A stretch of DNA of 64,000 nt from Aeromicrobium sp. Leaf245 (GCF_942548115.1 NZ_OW824151.1:3286001-3350000), one strand, 5' to 3'. Counted from the stretch's first letter, positions 8,340 through 21,551 are shown. Translations and numbers: made by a program. The notes: a model not told the origin generated them from the letters alone.

Positions 8340-11300
8340 TCAGTCCGCCAGGACGTCCGACATCACGTGGTCGACGACGCGGGACGCGGCAGCGCCGTCG
8401 TCCCAGGGGGCGTAGGTCGCTCGGAACTGTGCGAGCCGCTCGGCCCACGCCGTCCTCAGGCCAGGGACGTCACGCAGGACCTCCAGCAGGGCCTCACCGC
8501 TGCGGACCACCGGGCCCGGCGCCTCGACCTCGAGATCGAGGTAGAACCCCCTCAGCTCCCGCTGGTAGTGGTCGAGGTCGGACGCGAGGAACACCATCGG
8601 CCGGGCGAGGATGCTGTAGTCGAACATGACGGAGCTGTAGTCGGTCACGAGGACGTCGGACGCCAGCAGAAGCTCCTGGGTGTCGGGATACCTGCTGACG
8701 TCGAGAGCCACGTCGGCGTGCTCCTGCAGGCTCGGCCGCTCCCGGACGAGGTTGTGGAAGCGCACCGCGAGCGTCGCCGTCGCGCCGAGCTCCTCGCGCC
8801 AGCGGTCGAGGTCGATCTCCAGGTCCTGGCGCCAGTAGGCACCGACGCGCTGGTCGTCGCGGAAGGTGGGGGCGTAGAGCACGAGCAGTCGGTCCTCTGC
8901 GACACCCAGGCGCCTCCGGACGAGCGCCCGGCGCTCCTGCGCGTCGGCCCCCACCAGCGCGTCGTTGCGGGGGTAGCCCGTCTCGAGCATCCGTCCCTCG
9001 AACCTGAAGGCGCTCTCGAAGCAGGCGCTCGCGTACGGACTGGGCGAGACCAGCACGTCCCACTGACGGGTGAGGTGCGCAGCCTTCTCGTGGTAGTCGT
9101 CGCCGCGCCCGGCCATCCGCTCGACGTCGTGCTGCATCTTCTTCAGCGGGGTGCCGTGCCACGTCTGGACGTACGTCGTGCCGCGGGGCGTCTCGACGAG
9201 CTCGGGGAGATTCTGGTTCGTGACCCAGTACCTCGCGCGGCCGAGCAGCCAGAAGTACTCGAGGGTGAAGCGGCCGACCTTGCGCCCGGGACCTTCGGCC
9301 AGCCGGACCGGGGTGTAGGAGACGTAGACGAGCTCCGCGGTCGACCCGCGCGCCTGGAGGTGCTCGAAGATCGCCCGTGGGCTGTCGCCGTAGCGGGCAC
9401 CGCGGTCACTCTCGAAGACGACCAGGTCGCGCCGCGGCAGCCTCGCGGCGAGGCCGAACACGGCGCGGGCGAGCCGGACGTAGTGCGGGCCGGCGCGGAA
9501 GCGGTCGTAGCCGGCGCGGTGGTCGGCACGGAACCGCCACACCCGGTCACGCCAGCGTGCGCGTCGTCGGACCACGTCGTAGATGCGTCCGCAGGCCCCG
9601 GTGTCGCGGTGCTGGAGGAAGCGGTCCGCACGGTCGACCATCTGCGGAGCCATCCCCGCACCGCTCTCGAGCGCCGCCGCGACCCAGGACGCGGTCTCGT
9701 CGGCGCTGCGCAGCACAGGACCCGGCAGCTGGGTCTCGAGGTCGATGTGCGGCCCGCGTGCTCCGACGAGCATGCGGGCCTGGTCGAACTGGAAGAACCC
9801 CACGGGCCGACGCAGGAACGCCGCGTCCCACGCCACGCTGGAGTAGTCGGTCAGCAGGACGGAGGCACGGCGCAGGAGCTCCTGCAGGTCGAACGTGCCG
9901 GCCACACGGACCTCGACCCCCTCGGCCACCAGCTGGTCAGCGACGATCGCGGCGTTCGGGTGGAGGACGAGCACGACCCGCGTGCCCCGCTCCTCGAGCT
10001 GACGCCGCAGGTGCGGGTGGTCGAGGACGTCGTGCCACTGGCGCACGTAGTCCGTCGTCGTCGGGTCGTCGGCACTGCGCAACCAGTCGCGCCACGTCGG
10101 CATGACGAGCAGCAGCCGGTCGGGCTCGGGCGGGTCGGCCAGCAGGGCGTCGAACCGGGCGAACCCGGTGACCGCGACCTGGTGAGGCGCGTAGAGGTAG
10201 TCCTCGACGAAGATCCGTCGCTCCAACGGCGAGCACGCGATCACGACGTCGGACGCGAGCCCCTGGGCGGGTCGTCGTCCGTAGTGCCGCGTCACGTTCT
10301 TCATCGCCGTCACGCCGTGCTGCAGGAAGACGCGGCGTCCGCGGGAGCGCTTGACCACCCAGTCGGCGCGCCCGGCCAGCAGCTCACCCACGCCGTGGGT
10401 GTAGAGGTACCGGGAAGCCACGAGGGCGAGCCACACGTGCCGCCGAGAGCCCCGCACCACGACCTGGCCGAGTGGCGCCACCCTCGCGTGGCCCTCGGAG
10501 CCGGCGTCGGTGACGAAGTAGACGCGACGTCGCGGGTGGTGCGCGCGCACCCACGCGAAGAAGTGGTACCCGTTGTCGTCCGCCCTGCCGCCCGTCTCCC
10601 CGACCAGCCACACCCGCGCCCATGGACGGACCAGCCAGAGCGCCCAGGCGACGCGACGCAGTCGGGTCAGCAGGGCGTGGGCGTCGGCGTCGTACGTCTG
10701 GACGGACAGCGCGAGCCGCTTGACCCGGAAGGTCACGTACGTGGACAGCACGTGGACCCGTGCGCCGTCGACGACGACCAGCTCGGGCGCCATCTCGCCC
10801 AGCGCCGACTCCGGGACGGGGACGTCGACCGGCTCCGCCTCGGACGGGTGGGCGACCGCAAGGACGACATCGATCTGCTCGGCGTCCTGCACGACGTCAC
10901 GGCACCGCTCGACAGGGATCGTCCCGGTGGCCGCGACCACCCAGTGGCCGGTCGCGCGCTCACGCTCGGTGTCCGCGACCGGGTCGAGCGGCACCGCGAC
11001 CTGCGCGCCGGTGCGCCGGTTGCGCAGCTGCAGCGTGACCGCGGCGAACGGCTGGTCGGAGCTCGCGAGGTCCGCCTTCACCTGGGCGTGCCCCTCCGCC
11101 ACGGTGAGCGAGAAGGAGTCGACCTTGTGCTGCGACGGCGACACGTCCGCGAGGACGATGGACACGGTGCTCTTCGCCGTCAGGTGGACCCAGCGCCTCG
11201 AGCCTGCGACCGGGACCCCGACGTCGGTGCCGCGACGGACGATCTGCGCCGCTCGCCCGAGGCGCAGCTCGCGCGACGGGTCGTCGGCGGTCCTCGTGTC

Positions 11301-11624
11301 GAGGAACAGCGCCACCGAGCGTGCGTCGGCGGGCACGAGGTCGGTCGACGCGAGGTCGAGCTCCACGTCGAAGTCACTGCTGGGTACGCACGCCACCCGG
11401 ACCTGCGACTCGTCGCCGGCTGGACCCCAGCGGGCGACCAGCCCGGTGACCCGGTGCGTCTCGCGCAGCCGCCCCGTGATGCGCAGGACGGTGCCGTCGA
11501 GCTCGAGCTCGAGTCGCTGGCGCACCGGAACGCGCGGTGCCGTGGAAGGCGCGCCGCCACCACGTCGCGCGACGGCCCGGCGCAGACGACCGAGCTGCGC
11601 GCGCACGGCGGCGGCCTGCCTCAC
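8340..11624 (-). CDS. Tandem-domain CDP-glycerol:poly(glycerophosphate) glycerophosphotransferase (TagF/TagB-like)
   Basis: Very large (1,094 residues) teichoic-acid-type glycerophosphotransferase with two complete catalytic domains in one chain. Residues 1 to about 330 form a beta-rich domain of unknown fold. Domain 1 spans about 335-650 (NGYHFFAWVRAHHPRRRVYF, FLQHGVTAMKN near 435, LLTDYSSVAWDAAFL near 591). Domain 2 spans about 740-1090 (QTWHGTPLKKMQHDV near 820, YAPTFRDD, VLVTDYSSVMFDYS near 990). The start is GTG 11624, overlapping the purB stop as GTGA. Expected to act at the cytoplasmic membrane face on CDP-glycerol or a related CDP-polyol, though no transmembrane helix is evident. Both domains retain the HG and TDYSS motifs, suggesting two active sites, for example primer and polymer steps (inference). 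Confidence 0.9.
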   Translation of the reverse strand: MRQAAAVRAQLGRLRRAVARRGGGAPSTAPRVPVRQRLELELDGTVLRITGRLRETHRVTGLVARWGPAGDESQVRVACVPSSDFDVELDLASTDLVPADARSVALFLDTRTADDPSRELRLGRAAQIVRRGTDVGVPVAGSRRWVHLTAKSTVSIVLADVSPSQHKVDSFSLTVAEGHAQVKADLASSDQPFAAVTLQLRNRRTGAQVAVPLDPVADTERERATGHWVVAATGTIPVERCRDVVQDAEQIDVVLAVAHPSEAEPVDVPVPESALGEMAPELVVVDGARVHVLSTYVTFRVKRLALSVQTYDADAHALLTRLRRVAWALWLVRPWARVWLVGETGGRADDNGYHFFAWVRAHHPRRRVYFVTDAGSEGHARVAPLGQVVVRGSRRHVWLALVASRYLYTHGVGELLAGRADWVVKRSRGRRVFLQHGVTAMKNVTRHYGRRPAQGLASDVVIACSPLERRIFVEDYLYAPHQVAVTGFARFDALLADPPEPDRLLLVMPTWRDWLRSADDPTTTDYVRQWHDVLDHPHLRRQLEERGTRVVLVLHPNAAIVADQLVAEGVEVRVAGTFDLQELLRRASVLLTDYSSVAWDAAFLRRPVGFFQFDQARMLVGARGPHIDLETQLPGPVLRSADETASWVAAALESGAGMAPQMVDRADRFLQHRDTGACGRIYDVVRRRARWRDRVWRFRADHRAGYDRFRAGPHYVRLARAVFGLAARLPRRDLVVFESDRGARYGDSPRAIFEHLQARGSTAELVYVSYTPVRLAEGPGRKVGRFTLEYFWLLGRARYWVTNQNLPELVETPRGTTYVQTWHGTPLKKMQHDVERMAGRGDDYHEKAAHLTRQWDVLVSPSPYASACFESAFRFEGRMLETGYPRNDALVGADAQERRALVRRRLGVAEDRLLVLYAPTFRDDQRVGAYWRQDLEIDLDRWREELGATATLAVRFHNLVRERPSLQEHADVALDVSRYPDTQELLLASDVLVTDYSSVMFDYSILARPMVFLASDLDHYQRELRGFYLDLEVEAPGPVVRSGEALLEVLRDVPGLRTAWAERLAQFRATYAPWDDGAAASRVVDHVMSDVLAD

Positions 11625-13051
11625 AGGATCGCGCCAGGCGCGTAGGCAGCCGCCTCCGGATCTGCCGAGACGACGGCGTCGACCTGCGCGACGACGGCGG
11701 CCACCTGGGCCGTGGCCGCACCGGTGAACTCCAGCGGCGCGGCGACGAGCATCGCGAGGTCGGGCTGGGTGAGCGCCAGGCGCTCGTCGGCGGCCAGGCG
11801 GTCGAAGAGCTCGTTGCGGGCCGCGCCCTTCTCGCGCATCTCGAGGGCGACGCCCACGGCGTGCTCCTTGATGACCTCGTGGGCGACCTCGCGGCCGACA
11901 CCGGCCCGCACCGCCGCCATGAGCACCTTCGTCGTCGCGAGGAACGGCAGGTAGCGGTCGAGCTCGCGCTGGACGACGGCCGGGAAGACGCCGAACTCGT
12001 CGAGCACCGTCAGGAACGTCTCGAACAGGCCGTCGGCGGCGTAGAAAGCGTCGGGCAGCGCCACCCGGCGGACCACCGAGCACGACACGTCGCCCTCGTT
12101 CCACTGGTCACCGGCCAGCTCGCCCACCATCGAGACGTACCCGCGGACGATGACGGCCAGGCCGTTGACGCGCTCGCAGGAGCGGGTGTTCATCTTGTGC
12201 GGCATGGCGCTCGAGCCCACCTGGCCGGGCTTGAAGCCCTCCGTGACCAGCTCGTTGCCCGCCATCAGGCGGATCGTGGTGGCCAGGTTGGAGGGGGCCG
12301 CCACGAGCTGGGCCAGCGAGGTCACCACGTCGTAGTCGAGCGAGCGCGGGTACACCTGGCCGACGCTGGTGAGCACGCGGTCGAAGCCGAGGTGGGCGGC
12401 GATCCGTCCCTCGAGGTCGGCGAGCGCCTGCTGGTCCCCACCGAGGAGGTCGAGCTGGTCCTGGGCGGTGCCGACCGGACCCTTGATGCCTCGCAGCGGG
12501 TACCGGGCCAGCAGGTCGTCGAGCCGGCCCACGCCGGTGAGCAGCTCGTCGGCCGCGGTGGCGAAGCGCTTGCCGAGCGTGGTGGCCTGCGCGGCGACGT
12601 TGTGGCTGCGCCCGGCCATGACCAGCTCCGCGTGCTCGGCCGCGAGCCGCCCCAGGCGGGCCAGGGCCGCCACCGCGCGCGAGCGCAGCACCTGCAGCGA
12701 GGCACGCACCTGGAGCTGCTCGACGTTCTCGGTGAGGTCGCGCGACGTCATGCCCTTGTGGATGTGCTCGCTGCCGGCCAGCGCGGCGAACTCCTCGATG
12801 CGGGCCTTCACGTCGTGGCGGGTGACCTTCTCACGCTCGGCGATCGACGCGAGGTCGACCTGGTCGACCACGGCCTCGTACGCCTCGATCACGCCGTCGG
12901 GCGTCTCCACCCCGAGGTCGCGCTGTGCCTTCAGCACCGCGATCCACAGCTGCCGCTCGAGCACGATCTTGTGCTCGGGCGACCAGATGCGGGCGATCTC
13001 GGGCGAGGCGTAGCGGTGGGCCAGAACGTTGGGCGTCGTCACGGACGCCAT
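11621..13051 (-). CDS. purB: Adenylosuccinate lyase PurB
   Basis: Fumarase/aspartase-superfamily lyase cleaving SAICAR and adenylosuccinate. 476 residues. The signature loop SSAMPHKMNTRSCERVNG with the flexible catalytic serine is intact, as are HKGMTSRDLTENVEQ and GRSHNVAAQATTLGKRFA. It begins 66 bases after purD and its last codons overlap the glycerophosphotransferase start, so cell-wall polymer synthesis is coupled to purine gene translation. Confidence 0.97.
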   Translation of the reverse strand: MASVTTPNVLAHRYASPEIARIWSPEHKIVLERQLWIAVLKAQRDLGVETPDGVIEAYEAVVDQVDLASIAEREKVTRHDVKARIEEFAALAGSEHIHKGMTSRDLTENVEQLQVRASLQVLRSRAVAALARLGRLAAEHAELVMAGRSHNVAAQATTLGKRFATAADELLTGVGRLDDLLARYPLRGIKGPVGTAQDQLDLLGGDQQALADLEGRIAAHLGFDRVLTSVGQVYPRSLDYDVVTSLAQLVAAPSNLATTIRLMAGNELVTEGFKPGQVGSSAMPHKMNTRSCERVNGLAVIVRGYVSMVGELAGDQWNEGDVSCSVVRRVALPDAFYAADGLFETFLTVLDEFGVFPAVVQRELDRYLPFLATTKVLMAAVRAGVGREVAHEVIKEHAVGVALEMREKGAARNELFDRLAADERLALTQPDLAMLVAAPLEFTGAATAQVAAVVAQVDAVVSADPEAAAYAPGAIL

Positions 13052-13117
13052 CCTCCCACCGCGGCCTCCCGCGGCTCACCACGGTCCCGGAGCCCGACCA
13101 GGAGGCCGGGCCGACCG

Positions 13118-16793
<3,676 letters not shown>

Positions 16794-16824
16794 CACGCAC
16801 CTGCCCCCACGGGGGTCCGAGGGG

Positions 16825-17229
16825 TCAGCGCACGAGCTCGGCGTACGCCTCCGGGCTCGACTCGTGGAGGAACTCGCGGCAGCGATGCGCCTCGGCGTCG
16901 TCGCCGAGCCGCTCGGACCCCGTGGCGAGCACGGCGAGCGAGCGGAGGAAGCCCTGGTTGGGCTCGTGCGACCACGGCACCGGTCCGTGACCCTTCCAGC
17001 CGTTGCGCCGCAAGGAGTCCAGCGAGCGGTGGTAGGCCGTGCGCGCGAAGGCGTAGCCCTCCAGGTCGCGTCCGTCGTCGAGCGCGTCCTGCGCCAGCAG
17101 GGCCCACGCGAGGACCGAGTCCGGGGTCGTCGAGGCCACGGCCTGCGGCGACGTGCCGGTCGCCAGCTCCGCGGCCCCGGGGTCGACGGGCAGGAACGTC
17201 TCGGGCGGCTCGCCCAGCAGGTTCGTCAT
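16825..17229 (-). CDS. DUF3151-family protein
   Basis: A 134-residue conserved actinobacterial protein of unknown function. It starts MTNLLGEPPETFLPVDPGA and contains the family stretch WALLAQDALDDGRDLEGYAFARTAYHR in two parts, with alpha-helical, TPR-like periodicity. DUF3151 genes are often near fructose-bisphosphate aldolase, as here (fba lies about 500 bases upstream on the same strand, across repeat island 2). The ATG at 17229 is preferred over a start six codons earlier because it matches the family N-terminus. No catalytic residues can be named. Confidence 0.85.
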   Translation of the reverse strand: MTNLLGEPPETFLPVDPGAAELATGTSPQAVASTTPDSVLAWALLAQDALDDGRDLEGYAFARTAYHRSLDSLRRNGWKGHGPVPWSHEPNQGFLRSLAVLATGSERLGDDAEAHRCREFLHESSPEAYAELVR

Positions 17230-17408
17230 GGTGTCGACCCTACGCACCGGGTCCCGCTCGCCGCCTCGCGCGTCCAGCGTGGGGTCGGGCCCGGCTTCGG
17301 CGTTGATGCTGCGCTGCTGCGGCTGGGTCTCGCGGCGGCCTCCGAAAGAGCCTCGACGGACAGGAGCGTCGGGGTCGGCCGAACCTCCCGGCCACCCGAT
17401 CCGCGCTT

Positions 17409-17457
17409 TGACGCCTTGACGTCGATCTCGCAGCCCGGAATCGACGCAAAGGCGTCA
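17409..17457. repeat. Island 2 hairpin A
   Basis: TGACGCCTTGACGTCGAT (17409-17426) pairs at 16 of 18 positions with ATCGACGCAAAGGCGTCA (17440-17457), 13-base spacer. Confidence 0.8.
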
Positions 17458-17467
17458 CAACGCTGGA

Positions 17468-17521
17468 TTCGGACACTTCCGGGGCATTCCGACCCCTTCA
17501 ACCGCCCCGGAAGTGTCCGAA
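17468..17521. repeat. Island 2 hairpin B (18-bp perfect stem)
   Basis: TTCGGACACTTCCGGGGC (17468-17485) and GCCCCGGAAGTGTCCGAA (17504-17521) are a perfect 18-bp inverted repeat with an 18-base spacer, the strongest single stem in the window. It could act as a terminator but has no U-tract. Confidence 0.85.
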
Positions 17522-17665
17522 ACGCGAGCCGCGGCCCGGGAACCCCGCCGGCACGCCGGGTCCGCCCCGGTCGAGGCCCTTTCGGAGCCCACCTCGATGC
17601 CCGCGGCAACCGGCGCAGCCCCGAACCGGGCGCGACCGGCTTCCCCGGGCACCCGATCCGCGTTG

Positions 17666-17714
17666 TGACGCCTTCACGTCGATCCGGAGGCGGGAAACCG
17701 ACGCGAAGGCGTCA
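17666..17714. repeat. Island 2 hairpin C, probable 3' stem-loop of fba
   Basis: TGACGCCTTCACGTCGAT (17666-17683) pairs with ACCGACGCGAAGGCGTCA (17697-17714); both non-Watson-Crick positions can be G-U in RNA of one strand. It starts 20 bases past the fba stop, so termination or 3'-end protection of fba mRNA is plausible. It is a diverged copy of hairpin A. Confidence 0.75.
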
Positions 17715-17734
17715 AACCGCCCGAGACCGTGACC

Positions 17735-18754
17735 TCAGAGGGAGGTGCCGGCCGACCGCAGGTTCTGGCAGGCCTCGACCACGCGGGCGGCCATGCCGGC
17801 CTCGGCGGCCTTGCCCCAGGCGCGGGGGTCGTAGGCCTTCTTGTTGCCGACCTCGCCGTCGATCTTCAGCACGCCGTCGTAGTTGCTGAACATGTGGCCG
17901 ACCACCGGGCGGGTGAAGGCGTACTGGGTGTCGGTGTCGACGTTCATCTTCACGACGCCGTAGTCGACCGCCGCCGAGATCTCCTCGGGCAGCGAGCCCG
18001 AACCGCCGTGGAAGACGAAGTCGAACGGGGCGTCCTTGCCGTACTTCTGGCTGACCGCATCCTGCGCGGCCTTGAGCACCTCGGGCCGCAGCTTCACGTT
18101 GCCCGGCTTGTAGACGCCGTGCACGTTGCCGAACGTGAGGGCCGTCAGGTAGCGGCCCTTCTCGCCCAGACCGAGGGCCTCGGCGGTGGCCAGGGCGTCC
18201 TCGGGCGTCGTGTAGAGCTTGTCGTTGATCTCGGCCTCGACGCCGTCCTCCTCGCCACCGACGACGCCGATCTCGACCTCGAGGATGATGTGCGCGGCGG
18301 CAGCCTTCTCGAGCAGCTCCTGCGCGATCACCAGGTTCTCGTCGAGCGGCACGGCCGAGCCGTCCCACATGTGCGACTGGAAGTACGGCAACCCGCCGCC
18401 GGCGACCCGCTCGGCCGACGCGGCCAGCAGGGGCCGGACGAAGCCGTCGAGCTTGTCCTTCGGGCAGTGGTCGGTGTGCAGCGCGACGTTGACCGGGTAC
18501 TTCTTGGCCACCTCCTGCGCGAAGGCGGCGAACGCCAGCGAGCCGGACACCATGTCCTTGACGGTGGGGCCGGAGAAGTACTCCGCGCCGCCGGTGGAGA
18601 CCTGGATGATGCCGTCGGACCCTGCCTCGGCGAATCCCGCGAGTGCGGCGTTCAGCGTCTGCGACGACGAGACGTTGATCGCCGGGTACGCGAACGACTC
18701 GGCCTTGGCCTTGTCGAGCATCGCGGCGTAGATCTCGGGAGTGGCGACGGGCAT
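17735..18754 (-). CDS. fba: Class II fructose-bisphosphate aldolase
   Basis: Zinc-dependent aldolase of glycolysis/gluconeogenesis. 339 residues. The metal ligand segment VALHTDHCPKD, the phosphate-binding FVFHGGSGS and the NMDTDTQYAFTRP-like stretch (here VDTDTQYAFTRP) are all intact, and LEVEIGVVGGEEDG is the conserved glutamate loop. ATG 18754 follows AGGAGACC. Likely monocistronic, ended by the hairpins of island 2. Confidence 0.96.
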   Translation of the reverse strand: MPVATPEIYAAMLDKAKAESFAYPAINVSSSQTLNAALAGFAEAGSDGIIQVSTGGAEYFSGPTVKDMVSGSLAFAAFAQEVAKKYPVNVALHTDHCPKDKLDGFVRPLLAASAERVAGGGLPYFQSHMWDGSAVPLDENLVIAQELLEKAAAAHIILEVEIGVVGGEEDGVEAEINDKLYTTPEDALATAEALGLGEKGRYLTALTFGNVHGVYKPGNVKLRPEVLKAAQDAVSQKYGKDAPFDFVFHGGSGSLPEEISAAVDYGVVKMNVDTDTQYAFTRPVVGHMFSNYDGVLKIDGEVGNKKAYDPRAWGKAAEAGMAARVVEACQNLRSAGTSL

Positions 18755-18805
18755 GGAGGTCTCCTGGAGGTCGGCTGGTCGACCGGACGAGCGGTCACGT
18801 CAACC

Positions 18806-20182
18806 CTACTGGTCCAGGCGCTTCACGAGAGCCCGGGCGAGCACCTGCACCGGGCTCCACACCGACGAGAACGGCGGCGCGTACGACAGGTCGGTCATGA
18901 CCAGCTCGTCGACGGACATCTGCGACCACAGCGCCATGGCCGCCACGTCGATCCGGGCGCCCGCGCCGCGCCCGCCCGCGACCTGCACGCCGAGCAGGCG
19001 CCGCGTCCCACGCTCGGCGAGCCCCCACAACGTCATGGGCTCCGCACCCGGGTAGTAGCCGGCGACGGTGGTGGACTCCACCGAGGCGCTCACGACGTCG
19101 AGCCCGGCGTCATCGGCCTGGGCACGGCCGAGTCCGGCGCGCGCGATCTCGAGGTCGCAGAACTTGGTGATGGCGGTCTGCACGGCGCCGGGGAAGACCC
19201 GTCCCGACCAGTCGGCGCCGAGCGAGGCCGCCAGGGACTCCCCCGCCACCATGCCCTGCTTGTTGGCGTGGGTCCCGAGCGGCAGGTGGATCGGTGTCCC
19301 CGTGAGGCGGTCGAGGGTGACCACGCAGTCACCCGCGGCCCAGACGTCGGCCAGGACCGACCCGTCCGGACGGAGCACCCGCTGCTGGTCGTCGGTGACG
19401 ATGCCGTCCTTCGGCCCAGTGGCAGCGGTCGTGAGCAGGTCGCCACGCGGCGCGACTCCGAAGGCCGCGACGACCAGGTCGGCCGGGTAGTCGTCCTCGT
19501 CGGTGCGCACGGAGGTGACGGCGCCGTCCGCTCCCACGCCGAAGCCGGTGACCGCGGCACCGGTGACCACCTGGGCACCCTTCTCGCGCATGGCGTCGGC
19601 GACGAGCTCACCGATCTCGTCCTCGACGATCGGCAGCGGGGTGCTCTCGCGCTCGACCACGGTGACCTCGAGCCCCTGGGCCAGGCACGCCTCGGCCATC
19701 TCGATGCCGATGTAGCCGCTGCCGACGACGGCCACCCGGCGCGCGCCGGCGCGGATGCGGTCGAGCACCTGCTGGCCGTCGACGAGGTCCTTGACGGTCT
19801 GCACGTTCCCGGCGTCGATGCCCGGCAGCTCGGGCAGGATCGAACGCGCTCCGGTGGCGACGACGAGGCGGTCGTAGGTGACGACCTGCTCGCCTGCGAG
19901 GTCGCGGTAGGTCACGGTGCGCGCGTCGGTGTCGACCGCGGTCGCCTCGCTGCCGAGGCGCACGTCGATGCCCCGTTCGCGGTGCTCCTCGGGTGTCCTG
20001 GCCACGAGGGCGTCGGGGCCGTCGACCTCGCCCGCGACCCAGTACGGCACCCCGCAGGCGGAGTAGGAGGTGTGGTGCCCGCGCTCGAGCACCACCACCT
20101 CCACGTCGGGCACGAGACGGTTGAGGGACGACGCGGCCGTCATGCCCGCCGCGTCACCCCCGATGACGACGACGCGGCTCAT
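18806..20182 (-). CDS. FAD-dependent pyridine nucleotide-disulfide oxidoreductase, CoA-disulfide reductase-like
   Basis: 458-residue flavoprotein. SRVVVIGGDAAGMTAASSL is the FAD Rossmann loop and VAVVGSGYIGIEMAEACL the NAD(P)H loop. SACGVPYW places a single redox-active Cys at residue 43, as in CoA-disulfide reductases and NADH oxidase/peroxidases, rather than the CxxxxC of lipoamide dehydrogenase. The C-terminal dimerisation domain is present. The start at 20182 is chosen for MSRVVVIGGD. Physiological substrate (CoA disulfide, oxygen, or another disulfide) is undetermined. Confidence 0.88.
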   Translation of the reverse strand: MSRVVVIGGDAAGMTAASSLNRLVPDVEVVVLERGHHTSYSACGVPYWVAGEVDGPDALVARTPEEHRERGIDVRLGSEATAVDTDARTVTYRDLAGEQVVTYDRLVVATGARSILPELPGIDAGNVQTVKDLVDGQQVLDRIRAGARRVAVVGSGYIGIEMAEACLAQGLEVTVVERESTPLPIVEDEIGELVADAMREKGAQVVTGAAVTGFGVGADGAVTSVRTDEDDYPADLVVAAFGVAPRGDLLTTAATGPKDGIVTDDQQRVLRPDGSVLADVWAAGDCVVTLDRLTGTPIHLPLGTHANKQGMVAGESLAASLGADWSGRVFPGAVQTAITKFCDLEIARAGLGRAQADDAGLDVVSASVESTTVAGYYPGAEPMTLWGLAERGTRRLLGVQVAGGRGAGARIDVAAMALWSQMSVDELVMTDLSYAPPFSSVWSPVQVLARALVKRLDQ

Positions 20183-20236
20183 GCTCCCGAGCCTAGGGCG
20201 ACGCACCGACGCACGCCCGCCCAGACGGCCCGGCCG

Positions 20237-20899
20237 TCAGCCGGCGTGCTCGCGCACCCAGGCGTGCATGGCGATGGCGGCGGCGGCTCCGGCGTTGATG
20301 GACCGGGTCGAGCCGAACTGGGCGATCGACAGGGTCGTCGCGCACGCCGCACGGGCCGCGTGGCTCAGGCCCGGGCCCTCCTGGCCGAACAGCAGCACGC
20401 AGGCACGGGGCAGCGTGGTGGTCTCGAGCGGCACCGCGCCGGGCAGGTTGTCGATGCCGAGCAGCGGCAGGTCCTGCTCGTCGGCCCAGGCCGCCAGCGC
20501 CTCGACGTCGGCGTGGTGGTGGACGTGCAGGTAGCGGTCGGTCACCATCGCGCCGCGCCGGTTCCACCGGCGCCGGCCGACGACGTGCACGGCCGCGACG
20601 TTGAACGCGTTGGCGGTGCGCACCACGGAGCCGATGTTGAAGTCGTGCTGCCAGTTCTCGACCGCCACGTGCAGCGGGTGCCGGCGCGTGTCCAGGTCGG
20701 CGACGATCGCCTCGACGCTCCAGTACCGGTAGCGGTCGACGACGTTGCGCCGGTCCCCCTCGGCGAGGAGCGTCGGGTCGAGCCGGGGGTCGTCGGGCAC
20801 GGGCCCCTCCCACGGGCCCACACCCACCTCGACGCCGTCACCTTCGACACCGTCACCCTCGGCCCCGCCCCTCGTGCCCGGGTCCAGCGAGGGGGTCAC
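20237..20899 (-). CDS. TrmH/SpoU-family RNA 2'-O-methyltransferase
   Basis: 220-residue SPOUT methyltransferase. It contains the three SpoU motifs: [20 protein letters not shown] (motif 1), [13 protein letters not shown] (motif 2) and [19 protein letters not shown] (motif 3), forming the trefoil-knot SAM site. A Gly/Glu-rich N-terminal tail of about 35 residues precedes the domain. The start is GTG 20899, overlapping the pyrE stop as GTGA. Target tRNA or rRNA position unknown. A palindromic GC stem (20224-20238) overlaps the stop and may help termination. Confidence 0.9.
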   Translation of the reverse strand: MTPSLDPGTRGGAEGDGVEGDGVEVGVGPWEGPVPDDPRLDPTLLAEGDRRNVVDRYRYWSVEAIVADLDTRRHPLHVAVENWQHDFNIGSVVRTANAFNVAAVHVVGRRRWNRRGAMVTDRYLHVHHHADVEALAAWADEQDLPLLGIDNLPGAVPLETTTLPRACVLLFGQEGPGLSHAARAACATTLSIAQFGSTRSINAGAAAAIAMHAWVREHAG

Positions 20900-21537
20900 G
20901 CGCCGTACTGGTCGCGGTAGGCGCGTGCCGCGTCGAGGTGCTCGGCGTGGCGGCCGGACTCCTCGAGGAACTCGATGACGTGGTCGAACGTCACGATCGC
21001 CTCCACCGGGACGCCGAGGTCGCGGCGCACCTCGTCGACGGCCGAGAGGTCGCCCGCGCCACGCTCCTGCCGGTCGACGGCCACGACGATGCCGGCCAGC
21101 TCGGCGCCGGCGTCCTCCACCAGCGGCACGACCTCCCGGATCGCCTTGCCCGAGGTGATCACGTCGTCGACGAGCAGGACCCGTCCCTGGAGGGGTGCGC
21201 CGACGATCATCCCGCCCTCGCCGTGGTCCTTGGCCTCCTTGCGGTTGAAGCTCCACGGCACGTCGCGCCCGTGGTGCTCGGCCAGCTGCACCGCGGTGGC
21301 CGCGGCGATGGGGATGCCCTTGTAGGCGGGGCCCAGGAGCACGTCGAAGTCGGGCGCGCGCTCGGCGATCGCCGCGGCGTAGAAGCGGCCCAGCCCGGCG
21401 AGCCGTGCGCCGGTGTCGAAGCCGCCGGCGTTGAAGAAGTACGGCGACGTCCGGCCCGACTTCAGCGTGAAGGAGCCGAACCGGAGCACGTCGTGGCCGA
21501 TCGCGAACTCCACGAAGGATCGCTGGTAGTCCTGCAT
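20896..21537 (-). CDS. pyrE: Orotate phosphoribosyltransferase PyrE
   Basis: Forms OMP from orotate and PRPP in pyrimidine synthesis. 213 residues. The PRPP-binding motif [13 protein letters not shown] is intact; [16 protein letters not shown] and YKGIPIAA are orotate/PRPP contact regions. It is the middle gene of sortase, pyrE, spoU on the minus strand, with the sortase stop 14 bases upstream. Confidence 0.96.
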   Translation of the reverse strand: MQDYQRSFVEFAIGHDVLRFGSFTLKSGRTSPYFFNAGGFDTGARLAGLGRFYAAAIAERAPDFDVLLGPAYKGIPIAAATAVQLAEHHGRDVPWSFNRKEAKDHGEGGMIVGAPLQGRVLLVDDVITSGKAIREVVPLVEDAGAELAGIVVAVDRQERGAGDLSAVDEVRRDLGVPVEAIVTFDHVIEFLEESGRHAEHLDAARAYRDQYGA

Positions 21538-21551
21538 GGTCGCGGGGGCTC

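Larger units (their letters stand above)
17280..17716. repeat. Structured intergenic island 2: three strong hairpins
   Basis: This non-coding stretch between fba and the DUF3151 gene carries hairpins A, B and C (listed separately). The boundary word CCGGTCGAGGCCCTTTCG is at 17567-17584 and a degenerate reverse-complement copy lies near 17343-17358. Hairpins A and C are related copies, each preceded by a CACCCGATCCGCG stretch (from about 17393 and 17650). The hairpin sequences differ from those of islands 1 and 3, so the boundary word is shared but the cargo is not. The island begins 18 bases 3' of the fba stop. Confidence 0.8.

Noticed and set aside
16803..16813. CCCC/GGGG stem between the lipid kinase and DUF3151 genes as terminator
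   Set aside because: Very short stem in a 31-base gap; chance is likely at this GC.
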